A stretch of 64,000 nucleotides of DNA from Petaurus breviceps papuanus (lineage: Eukaryota; Chordata; Mammalia; Diprotodontia; Petauridae), in contig JAMXIF010000032.1 of NCBI GenBank assembly GCA_028583685.1, positions 6,931,829 through 6,995,828 on the forward strand, written 5' to 3'. A model generated the notes under the pieces. That model did no database searches. It was not told where the DNA came from and saw nothing but the letters and a program-made list of their open reading frames with translations. This document shows, piece by piece, positions 23,321 through 32,365 of the stretch (within the stretch, counting starts at the first letter, position 1; every line of letters begins with the position of its first letter). The translations under genes and the position numbers were made by a program.

Positions 23321-24179
23321 AAAATATAAATTAATATTAAAAAACAAATAAATAAAATTTTTAATTTAATGATTTAAATAAATTAAAAAAAAATAAACAC
23401 AGCACTCCTTTAGCAGACTTTTTGGCTTATATTGCCTCTCTGCCAGAGGAAAGAGAAGCAACCTGCCATCAGAAGACCAATTTGAACCAAAACATTTGGG
23501 GGCTTTAAGCAGTGATTGCCTGTGACACCGAGATGTATTCGGCTGTGACTCTGTAATTGGCAAGAATGGGTTTTGGAACAACAAGAAGATTAAATGTAGG
23601 CACTAGGGGAAGGAGCCACTTTGAACTAATGCACAGTCAATCACAGCTAGGAGAACTTACTAATCGAGCCCCCCTGCTTATCTTTCTTTGCCTGGACTCG
23701 TTTTCTCCAACTATTAGGAAGAAGGCTATTCCTGTCTGAACTTTTATTGCTCTGTCTGCACTTCACATGAGGTCATCAGCCTGAGCTGAGCTCAGCTGTC
23801 ACAGGCTCAGTGGCTTCACCCACCAGCACAGGTGGGGCCTAATTTCAAAGCCCGAGGATCTCAAGATCCTGACAATGATCTTGTCACAAACTTGGCCTAG
23901 GGTAGCTAGTTCCCCCTTTTTTCTCTGCTTCCATATTTACAAAGGACTTTGCCTTCCCACCTTGGCGGGGGGCGAGGGAGGGGGGGAACTTTCCAAATAT
24001 CCCTGCATAAAACTACCTTTTGAGTATCAGAAAAAAATTTGAGGTCAAATTCTCAGGCTTGATGGAGGATGTATCAACTAGCAAACAAACATTGTGTTTC
24101 TTTGAGGGTGAGGTAAGCAAGACCTCTGATTCCTTCTCCTTCTCATTACTGATTCTCAGAGAAATCACAGGATTTATCA
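23321..24179. other. Unassigned; one G-rich tract
   Basis: Includes an A/T-rich stretch (23320-23395), a GC-richer part with the palindrome AGCTGAGCTCAGCT near 23784, and a G-tract at 23967-23986 that has three long G runs. No repeat family recognised. Confidence 0.45.
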
Positions 24180-24350
24180 ATTCATAAGCTGAGGCAGAAG
24201 GAGCCTTAGGAGTTATGCAGTCCAACTCTCCCTCCCCATTTAAGAGATAGGAAACTGAGGCACAGAGAAGTAAAGTGAATTTCCATTGGTTCCACAAAGG
24301 ACAGAGCTGAGATTTGAACTTAGGTTCACTAATTCCTAACTCCAGCACAT
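24180..24350 (-). repeat. Ther-type SINE
   Basis: Antisense AAGGAGCCTTAGGAGTTATGC tail, AAGAGATAGGAAACTGAGGC core and GATTTGAACTTAGGTTCAC head. Confidence 0.75.
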
Positions 24351-24639
24351 CCTGTTCTCTTTCATGATGCTTCCTAAATGATTCAGAATAAGAAGAAAAT
24401 GTCCTCCTCTCTTAAAACTTCCAAAGAAACAAGTAGAGGGAAAATGCCACATTCTAATATATAATTACTGCCAACCTGATTTGGCAGCCTTTTATGCTGC
24501 CATAGTTATTTGGGGGACAGGGATGTAGGACCTGACTGTCCTCTTTGTTTCAGTCAGTTTGGCTTTCTTGTACTATTATAGTTATGCCACAGATGTATAC
24601 ATAGCATCATAGATTTAGAGCTAGAAACTCAAGAAATTT

Positions 24640-24793
24640 CTTCTTTTTTTCCTTTTGGTCAGGCAATTGGGGTTAAGTGACTTGCCCAAGGTCACATGGC
24701 TAGTAAGTGTGTCGAGTGTCTGAGACCGGATTTGAACCCAAGTACCCTGACTCCAGGGCCACTGCTCTATTCACTGCACCACCTAGATGCCCC
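24640..24793 (-). repeat. MAR1-like SINE
   Basis: Antisense copy from a T-rich tail through AATTGGGGTTAAGTGACTTGCC to head CACTGCACCACCTAGATGCCCC. The B-box region reads GGATTTGAACCCA. Confidence 0.85.
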
Positions 24794-25035
24794 TAAGAAA
24801 TTTATTCTTTTTTTTTTAAAGCAATCAGGGTTAAGTAACTTGCTCAAGGTTACACAGCCAGGTGTTTCTGGGTGGGTGCTAAGTGTCTGAGCCCAGATTC
24901 GATCCCCAGGTAATCCCGACACTGGAGCTGGTGCTCTTACTCGCTGCATTACCTGGGATTTGAACCCAAGTACCCTGACTCCAGGGTCACTGCTCTATTC
25001 ACTGCACCACCTAGATGCCCCTAGAAATTTATTCT
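24728..25035 (+). repeat. 80-bp direct duplication flanking a SINE
   Basis: 24728-24808 and 24956-25035 differ by one substitution and one indel by eye. Each runs from GGATTTGAACCC through GATGCCCCTA to GAAATTTATTCT. The sequence between them is exactly one SINE (24809-24955). Confidence 0.85.
24809..24955 (-). repeat. SINE, second tRNA-headed subfamily
   Basis: Antisense copy marked by ACAGCCAGGTGTTTCTGGGT, AGTGTCTGAGCCCAGATTCG, ATCCCGACACTGGAGC and TACTCGCTGCATTACCTGG. It shares these diagnostic positions with 51347-51502, not with the MAR1-like copies. Confidence 0.8.
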
Positions 25036-25134
25036 AATGCTCTCATTATAGAGGTGAGGAAATTGAGTCTTAGACAGGTAAAGTGATTTATCCAAGAACA
25101 CAAATATCTTATTTCTCTACCTATGTATGTATTT

Positions 25135-25460
25135 ATTGATAACTGACATTTACATAGTACTTCAACGTTTATGAATCACTTTATAGACAGTCCCTCATTG
25201 GGTCCTCATTACTATCTTGTGAGACAGGTGCTATTATTATCCCCATTTTGCAGATGAGGAAAGGGAAGTCTAGAGAGGTTATGTGATCTTGCTTTAGGTC
25301 AGACAGGTCAAAAGTGGAAGAGCTAAGCTCTGAAATCACATGCCTGCAACTACAGGTTAGTCAATGTCCAAAGTAGAACACTTTATCTACTGTGCCATGA
25401 GTTGGCATTGGCATTCAAACATGGGATTCAGATTAAGAATCCAGTACTTGTTCTACTAAA
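25135..25460 (-). repeat. MIR SINE plus second fragment
   Basis: ACATAGTACTTCAACGTTTATG, CTATTATTATCCCCATTTTG and GTGATCTTGCTTTAGGTCAG, to TATCTACTGTGCCATGAG. It is followed by another head fragment ending at 25460. Confidence 0.8.
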
Positions 25461-26074
25461 TGGGGCTTTCTCTCATTCCAAGTCTTAAGAGCTCCCAATT
25501 AGGAAGATTTCCTGCCCAAAATCCCAGCATCACAAGGCAGTATTTCTTATAGTTTGGGTGATCAGTTACTACACATTACCTGTTTATAATTTTCCTTTCC
25601 TTTCATCATGTCCTTATGCATGTTTTAGTTCTCTCTCTAGGGGTCTCAGTGCATTTAAAGGCTAATTATATAGTTAAAGTTAATTATTCATTCATTAACA
25701 TTCAAGGAGACTTCAACAAGGAACCTTCCTTTACACTGACTTGTTCTGATGAGTTAATAAAATCAGAGCCGTGTGAGTGTGGTGTGTGTGACTCTATTTA
25801 AACCATTATAGAAAAATGAACAAAACAACTCTTTGATAATTAATGAATGCATTTTTTTTAGCCTGTCAAAACTACCTTGGGAAAAGGAGTCCAGAAATGT
25901 CAGGAATATAGCCATCATGATGCATGTGACCCACAGTATACAGAACAAATGATACTAATGTAAGTCTATGTGAAGTAGGAATCTGGGGACTTCATTACTA
26001 GAAATGTGTACTCTGAGACCCCCAAAGGATGAAATATGTGACAGCCCTTGCTGTTGGAGAAGACCATGATAAAG
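25461..26074. other. Unassigned intronic sequence
   Basis: No recognised feature. Confidence 0.4.
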
Positions 26075-26370
26075 TAATTAAGGTAGAGTAGGCTGAGCAT
26101 TGATTCTGGAGTTAAAGGACCTGGGTTCAAATTTTGTTTTTGCCTGTTACTACCTGTGTGACCTTAAGCATGTCACTCAAGAAAGGAAAGTGGAGGGAGC
26201 AACCAAGCATTAATTAAATACCTCTATGTGTCGGTCACTGTGCTAATAGCTTTACAAAGTTCCTTGGGTCTTCAGTTACTCATTTGTAAAATGAAGGGTT
26301 TGGACAATATGGCCTCTGGAGTATCTTCCAGGTCACATTGGTACTCTTCTGATACTTTGATAGGGAAAGA
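26075..26370 (+). repeat. MIR/Ther SINE with inserted LINE2 end
   Basis: Head GACCTGGGTTCAAATTTTG and ACCTGTGTGACCTTAAGCATG to 26168. An antisense LINE2 terminus (26172-26265, AAGCATTAATTAAATACCTC) intervenes. The core and tail resume with TCAGTTACTCATTTGTAAAATG and GGCCTCTGGAGTATCTTCCAG. Confidence 0.75.
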
Positions 26371-26479
26371 TCTAGACCAGATTAAAGTGACCTGAAAGGA
26401 TGTAATTCAGGCCCCACTTGCTAGGAAAAATTTATTCAAAGGGAGATTTTAACTCAATACATCAATAAGTAACATGACA

Positions 26480-26625
26480 TAAGTAAACATAGTGATGGAT
26501 AGAGTACCAGACTTGGATTAAGGAAAATCTGGGTTCAAATCTAGTCTCTGTCATATATAAGATATGTGACAACAGACAAATAACTTAAATTTTCTGTGTA
26601 CCTGGGCAACTGTCTACTAGGAGTA
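26480..26625 (+). repeat. CORE-SINE head and core
   Basis: GTGATGGATAGAGTACCAGAC, TCTGGGTTCAAATCTAGTC and AGATATGTGACAACAGACAAAT. The 3' half is missing. Confidence 0.7.
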
Positions 26626-26727
26626 ATGGCTAAGGGAAAAAAAATGGTGACGTACATTTGTAGAGGGAATTTCTACATTAATACAGTCACATGTCTGATT
26701 TTTTTTAAAAAAAAATTGCTACCAAGA

Positions 26728-26930
26728 GGAATCATAGAATTTTGAATCATGAAGGAACATTAGGGATCACATAATCTAGCTCTCCCATCTTAAAGATGAA
26801 AAGCAAAACAAAACAAAACAACACTGACACCAACAATGCAAGAGCAGCTTGGCCAAGGTCGCACAACTAGGCAGTGGTATAACTGGGTCTGGGTCTAATG
26901 ACCCTCAAGACAGTGGCTAATGTTCTTTTC
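26728..26930 (-). repeat. Ther-type SINE
   Basis: Tail AATCATAGAATTTTGAATCATG, core ATCTTAAAGATGAAAAGC with an expanded (AAAAC)n patch, then TTGGCCAAGGTCGCACAACTAG. Confidence 0.7.
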
Positions 26931-27074
26931 CCCATACTCCTAATGATATAGGGAATATTGAATATCTACTGCACAAATCTGATGTATGGGTCTACGTAGA
27001 CTGTACACACCTTGAGTGTAAAAATCACACGTAACTGCTACTTGAGATCAATAAAGATGATCATGATAAAAACA

Positions 27075-27375
27075 GTGTTTATAAAATGCTCCAGAGTTTT
27101 TAAAGTCCTTTACATGCATTATCTCATTTGATCCTCATAAAACCCTGTAATATACATGCTATTAGTACCTTCATTTTACAGATAAAAAACTGAGATTTAA
27201 ATAGGTTAAGTGACTTGCCCAGGGTAATACAACTAATAACTTTCTGAGACAGGATTTAAACTCAGGTCTTCCTAACTCCAAAGCTATCAGTCACATCCAC
27301 TATGCCACATAGTTGCATCTAAAAACCGATGATGAATATAATGCAGTGCCTTATCCACTATGCAACCAAGCTGCC
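27075..27375 (-). repeat. MIR SINE plus short second head
   Basis: TTTATAAAATGCTCCAGAG, CATTATCTCATTTGATCCTC, TAAGTGACTTGCCCAGGG and head ATGCCACATAGTTGCATC. A second head fragment (TTATCCACTATGCAACCAAG) follows at 27335. Confidence 0.8.
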
Positions 27376-27377
27376 TC

Positions 27378-28370
27378 CATCAATGAATCACTCAATGAAC
27401 AAGCATTATTAGACACTTGCTGTGTGCCAGACATTTGGTTATACAGTGGGATGCAAATATAAGAAACAGTCCAGGCTCACAAGGAATATGCATTCTAGTG
27501 AGGAAGATAACCAGGAGATAGGTATGTATGGGATAAATATGAAAAGAAGTAATATGAAACCGTTAAATAAAAAAATAGTTTGGGAGGGAGGGCAAAAGTT
27601 GAAGGAATCAGAAAAGGCTTCATGTAGTAGGTGGCTTTTGAGGTGTACCTTAAGGGAAGAAAATGATTCTAGGAGGTCAGTGTGAGTAGGGAGCACATTC
27701 CAGGCATGGGATGCAAAACCACAGATTTGAGAGATAAATTGTAGGGTATGATGAAGAGAGAGGTCAATTTGGCTGGTTTGAGGAACACAGGAAGGGAAGC
27801 GATATCCAAAAGACTGAAAAGATAGGTTGGGGTGAGGTTGTAAAGGGGTTTAAAAGTTAAAAAGTGTATATTTAATCTTAGAGGCAATAGGGAGACACAG
27901 GAGTTGATTGAGTAGGGGAGTGACATGATAAAGTATATATTTAGGGAAAATTAGTTTGATAACAATGTGAAGGATGGAATGAAGGTAAGAAAGATGAATG
28001 AAGCATGAAGACTATTCTAGTAATCCAGGCAAGATGAGAAGACATCCTGAACTAAGATTTTAGCTGTGTTTTTGGGGATAAGGGACAAGATGCCTAAGAT
28101 GTGATGAATATATAAATATCAAAATTTGATAACTAATTGGATATGTGAGGCAAGGAAGAATGAGGAGTTCAGAATGTCATGGTTAAAAACCTGGGAGATT
28201 CTAAGAACGGTGGCTCCTTACATAGCAATAGGGACATTTGTTAGAGGGATAGGTTTGTTGAGAAAGGTAACAAATTCTTATTTTGGACAAGTTGCGTTTG
28301 CAATGTATAAAGGTCATTTCTTATTGTCTAATAGGCAATTGGTTATGTGGAACTGAAGCTTAGAGAGGTC
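27378..28370 (-). repeat. LINE2, about 1 kb, antisense, into the RT region
   Basis: Starts at the 3' terminus (GAACAAGCATTATTAGACACTTG) and runs upstream through AGGCTTCATGTAGTAGGTGG, GCATGGGATGCAAAACC, GGGGAGTGACATGATAAAG, CAGGCAAGATGAGAAGACA and TTGATAACTAATTGGATATG to the end of the reverse transcriptase coding part. Interrupted reading frame, no internal insertion seen. Confidence 0.85.
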
Positions 28371-28779
28371 CTATAGTATATAGTATATGATGTATGGGTA
28401 TTCTCATAATATAAGTGATATATAATAAATGAAAACAGATAATGATAATGATAATATTGACATGACTGGTCCCATAACAAGTCTGAATAAATAAATATAG
28501 AAAGCAAAGAAATTGTGTTACATCTGAGGGTGAACCAGAAGGATATTTCAAAGCAGAATGAAAAATCTAAATCAAGATGGTTAGCCAAAAGGAAGAAAAA
28601 ATCAGAAACAATAATGGCACAGTAGTTCTACAAATAGCTTGTTATTGTTAGTTCTGTTGAAGTTTAAGGGGTGGATCAAAGATGGAATAGAACTGCATTC
28701 ATGGTGGGTGGAATGGTGATAATAGATAATGGATAGAATTTGGATGACTTAACACTCATTTTGTTTTTTGCTTCTCTAT
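28371..28779. other. AT-rich unassigned sequence
   Basis: Contains TATAGTATATAGTATATGATG and GATAATGATAATGATAAT runs. No family recognised. Confidence 0.45.
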
Positions 28780-29122
28780 CAACAATTAGAAAGCACAGAT
28801 TGAGAAAGGCTACTAGGAAGATGAAGCAGAAGATAAGTAGGGAAACAATAAGAAAGCCCTTAAATACTTGATGGATTCAAGTCATGAAGAACAAAGTACA
28901 CATCTCAGTAGGTATCATTGCTGAGCTACTATCAGTGATTTTTTAAGGACTGTGGTGAATTGCAGAAGAATCACAGAACTGAAGAAAGATAAACATTATT
29001 CTAATTTTTGAAAAAGGAAAAAAAAGTAGAATATATGAAACATTAAGGCACTGAGTTTGACTTTTTTTCTGCCAAAAATTCTAGAATTTATTATTGAAAG
29101 GTTAATCAGCAATCATCTAGAA

Positions 29123-29315
29123 CAGAGGTTAGCAAACTACAGTAGTCCAATAGAATTTGGTCTGTGGCCTGTTTTTGTATGAACCTAAGAATGTTTTTTT
29201 TACATCAAAACGATAAAAAAAAATGGCTTAAAAATTGTAAAAACAGTTCTTAGATCAGGCACAAAATAGGCAGTGGCCTGGATTTGGCCAGTAGGTCATA
29301 GTTTCCTGACCCCTG
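29123..29315 (+). mobile_element. hAT (Charlie-like) short DNA transposon
   Basis: 193 bp with 17-bp imperfect inverted ends CAGAGGTTAGCAAACTA and TAGTTTCCTGACCCCTG. The flanks ATCTAGAA and ATGTAAAA fit an eroded 8-bp target duplication (6 of 8). Inserted in the L3 LINE. Confidence 0.75.
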
Positions 29316-29435
29316 ATGTAAAAAAATGAAATTGAGATCACAGAAAGGCAGCCTAGCTTCATCAGTGCCAACCTAATCTATTTTTATGGTGTTCAAAGGA
29401 AATCAGGAAAGTGCTGTAGTTATAATTTTTAGTTA

Positions 29436-29598
29436 TAATTCCTGTGTTCATCAGAACAGCCAAATTGACCTCTCTGTTCATCATACTCTAGAATTTATCT
29501 CCAAAATCTGTGGTTTTGCATCCCATGCCTGGAATGTGCTCCCTCCTCACCCTGATCTCCTAGAATCATTTTCTTCCCTCAAGGTACACCTCAAATAA
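29436..29598 (+). repeat. LINE2 segment, inverted near-copy of 27640-27785
   Basis: ACAGCCAAATTGACCTCTCT through GCATGCCTGGAATGTGCTCC-like sequence to GGTACACCTCAAA is about 94% identical by eye over 143 bp to the reverse complement of the LINE2 at 27640-27785. It sits in the L3 LINE with no A-tail and no clear target duplication. Confidence 0.75.
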
Positions 29599-29745
29599 GT
29601 TCAATAAAACAGCTTTTAAAGTTTTATGATATCATTACTGACAAGATGGAGAGGTATAGTTTACAGACCAGTACAGTTTGGAAGATTTGTAAAAGGTTTA
29701 ATAGCAAGACTCCATAGTCATTGATAGTTTGCTATTAACATGGAA

Positions 29746-29890
29746 TAGTTAACTCTATAAGCATTTATTATGTGCCATGTATGGTGCTAAATGCTGGAAG
29801 TACAAAGAAAAGGCAAGAAACAGTCTTTTTCCTCAGAGGACTTACATTCAAATCGAGGAGACAAATATACATATATAATAACACTGTATA
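29746..29890 (-). repeat. LINE2 3' end, antisense
   Basis: ATAAGCATTTATTATGTGCC, GTGCTAAATGCTGGAAGTAC and CAGAGGACTTACATTCAAATC. Its left edge follows ACATGGAA, which recurs at 30447-30454. Confidence 0.75.
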
Positions 29891-30446
29891 CAAGTTACCC
29901 GCAGAATGGATGGTTGACTGTAGCGGCAGGCACCCCAGCATCCCCAGGGTGGCTGCTCACACAGGTTCTTAGATCTGCTTTGTTAAAGGAAAGCAACTCA
30001 AAATGGGTTAACAAGCTTACTTTAATCAGTCAAATATGTATGGTTTACCTAGTTCAGGGGACAAAGGTCAGCACCCCGAACTTCAAAGTTTTATCAGACA
30101 GAATTATCAAGACAAAAACAGATCAAGTAGACAGATTTCCAAACTGTCCAACCATTAAATCCATACCAAACAACATCTGGGTTTCAAAGACCCGGGGCTC
30201 TGGACAACAGCTTTCCAGAGTTTCATCTGATCAAATCACAGAATACTTCTCAAAGTGAGCCCCAAAACAAAGCTACACATCAGGGCTTATATAGTCTTCT
30301 CCTGGCTCAGAGAATGTAACAACCTTATTGACTCACTGGCCAATCAAGAAGTATCTACTGAAAAACAAGCCTCCCACCCCAGGCTCCAGGTGCATTTTAG
30401 CCTAGGGGCAGGGAAGATCTTAAAAATTTGCATTTCCATTACATTG
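29891..30446 (-). mobile_element. Possible solo LTR fossil
   Basis: About 550 bp without coding potential. On the minus strand it has a CCAAT-box-like motif (TTGATTGGCCAG) about 50 bp before a TATA box (CTATATAAGCCC), with downstream GC-richer sequence, as in retroviral LTRs. Ends not firmly placed, family unknown, and no internal viral region is attached. A promoter-bearing non-LTR fragment is an alternative. Confidence 0.35.
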
Positions 30447-31194
30447 ACATGGAAGAAGAATTCTGATGGTCTCTTTCAGGTTTTTTCATTGACCTTGTTC
30501 TGTTCAACATTTTTAAAGTCATTTTTTTTTACCTATACTTAAAGCCATAGATGGCATATTTATTAAATTTTCAGATGGTCCCAATTGGGATATATGCTGG
30601 ATAATAGAGTCAAGTTCTAAAATAAAATCTTGCCAGGTTAGACCACCGAGCCAAGTCTAGTAAAATGAAATCTTATGGAGATAAATGCATTCAAATGATC
30701 AATTTTGTAAGAACAAGATAGGAGACCCATTTCCAAAGTGTGCATCAGAAAAGATTTCGGGGTGGGGGGGTGAAGATTTAGTGAACTATAAACTCAACAT
30801 GAGTCAACAGTGTAACACCCCTCCCCCAGCCCTCTAAAAAAAAAAAAAACTAATGTATTCTTTGGCCACATTAAGATAGCTTACTGTCCATAGGTTGGAA
30901 GGAAGTTGCAATCTTCCCAAGGCCTGCCCTATCTGGAATATTCTGTCTGTCCATCTAGGAAATGAATGAGTAGGAGAACATACATAGAAAGACCACCAGG
31001 ATGGAGAAGGGCCTAGGTAACCTGCTAAATATTTGCTGAAGGAAGTGGAAATGTTTAGCCTGGTGAAGACGTGATAATTATCTTCAAATATCCAAAAGGC
31101 TGATGTGTGGAAGAGAGATTATAATTCACTTTGTCTTAGAGTGAAGATCTAGAAACAAAGGGTGGAAGTTTCAGAGAGATCAATTTCAATTCTT

Positions 31195-31435
31195 TTATTC
31201 TATTTTTGTTTTCATCTAGACCTGTGATTTTATCAATATATAGAGGAATTCCATGTAGTACCTTGATAAAGTCTGAGATTTAAAGTTAGGAACACCTGGG
31301 TTCAGATCCAGCTTCTAATACATGGTAGCTGTGAGACCATAGGCAAGTCATTTAATCTCTCAGTGGTTCAGGAAACTCACTAAATCTATAAATTACAGAT
31401 GTGTTGCCCATCTGGACTGGCAGAGAATTAGGTTT
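31195..31435 (+). repeat. CORE-SINE inserted in L3
   Basis: CATCTAGACCTGTGATTTTATC, ACACCTGGGTTCAGATCCAG and TAGCTGTGAGACCATAGGC mark the copy. L3 resumes afterwards. Confidence 0.7.
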
Positions 31436-31529
31436 AAATCAAGAAAAAAATGTCTTCATGCTATGCAAAAGTAGAGCAGATATCCTCAGTAGGTACTGGG
31501 TTTCTCTTTGTTAGAGATCTTCAAAACAG

Positions 31530-31615
31530 TATGTAAGTTCTGTGAGGGCAAGGACCATATATTTTGAACATGGCATGTACCTATTTCATGCTTCTTGAAA
31601 CGGATTGAATTAAAA
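31530..31615 (+). repeat. LINE2 3' end
   Basis: GTATGTAAGTTCTGTGAGGGCAAGGACC and GGCATGTACCTATTTCATGC. Short sense fragment inside L3. Confidence 0.55.
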
Positions 31616-31770
31616 GTCAGGATGGTCACTTGTCAGGCAAGTTTTAGAGAAGGTTCTTGGTCATATATGACTTGGAATAGATGGACTCCTGAGATCACTT
31701 CCAACTCTGAGGATTCCTGATTCTTTGAGTTAATTGAAAGCCTTTCAGTACTTCATTAACAATAACATGG

Positions 31771-31930
31771 AGAGGTGACTAGGTGGCACAGTGAATAGAG
31801 CACTGGCCCTAGAATGAGGAGGGCCTGAGTTCAAATCCAGCCTCAGGCACTTAACACAAAAACTAGCCATGTGACCTTGGGCAAGTCATTTAACCCCAAT
31901 TGCCCCTCAACAAAAAAAGCAAAAAAAAAT
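31771..31930 (+). repeat. MAR1-like SINE with target-site duplication
   Basis: AGGTGACTAGGTGGCACAGTG, GAGTTCAAATCCAGCCTCAGG, CCATGTGACCTTGGGCAAGTC and CCCCAATTGCCCC, then an A-tail. ATAACATGG is repeated on both sides (ending 31770 and at about 31944). Confidence 0.9.
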
Positions 31931-32352
31931 TTAATATAACATGGAAAATAAGTATATCCTTCATTTATGTAGCCTTTTCCCCCCAAATGTTTTTTTATAT
32001 CTACTATATCATTCGATCCACTCAGCAATGGTATACAATAGGCAGGGCAGAAATTATTACCTCTTTATTACATCTCTTCTGAACAAATCCTAAGATTGAA
32101 GAGTATAGTTACACTAGAGTTGGTGGATACCTTGAGTCTTTTTGTAGAGAATAATAGAATATGTTGAATCATTTTGTCAGATGTGGAAAGATTAATCCAT
32201 CTATGTATCCACTCCTCTATTTCTTCCTCAGTACTCATAAAATGGCTTCCTCTTAGCCCTGACTACCAGAGAGTTTAGGAGGAAACAACATGGATAAAGA
32301 ACAAAATATGCACAAAATGAGTAATTTATACAATGACTAGAATAATGTAAAG
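31931..32352. other. Mostly unassigned; possible decayed MIR
   Basis: 31975-32075 (TTTTATATCTACTATATCATTCG, AATAGGCAGGGCAGAAATTATTA) may be an antisense MIR remnant. The rest has no recognised feature. Confidence 0.35.
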
Positions 32353-32365
32353 AAAAATAACACTA

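Larger units (their letters stand above)
24605..25095 (-). repeat. Ther-type SINE split by two younger SINEs
   Basis: The tail ATCATAGATTTAGAGCTAG lies at 24605-24640. The core resumes at about 25036 (ATAGAGGTGAGGAAATTGAG, CAAGAACACAAATATC) after a MAR1-like SINE, a second SINE subfamily and an 80-bp duplicate. Confidence 0.7.
28780..31735 (+). repeat. CR1/L3-type LINE, decayed and much interrupted
   Basis: Sense copy that can be followed from about 28780 (reverse transcriptase region) through ATCATTACTGACAAGATGG, TTGTTCTGTTCAACATTTTTA, GATGGCATATTTATTAAATTTTCAGATG (the RT catalytic block, with the first Asp of YADD lost) and CTCAACATGAGTCAACAGTG to the terminus GACTCCTGAGATCACTTCCAAC. Five later insertions lie inside it. 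Confidence 0.8.

Noticed and set aside
29791-30258. 155-codon plus-strand open frame, one of the longest in the window
   Set aside because: It starts in an antisense LINE2 end and runs through the LTR-like block antisense to its promoter motifs. No known domain.
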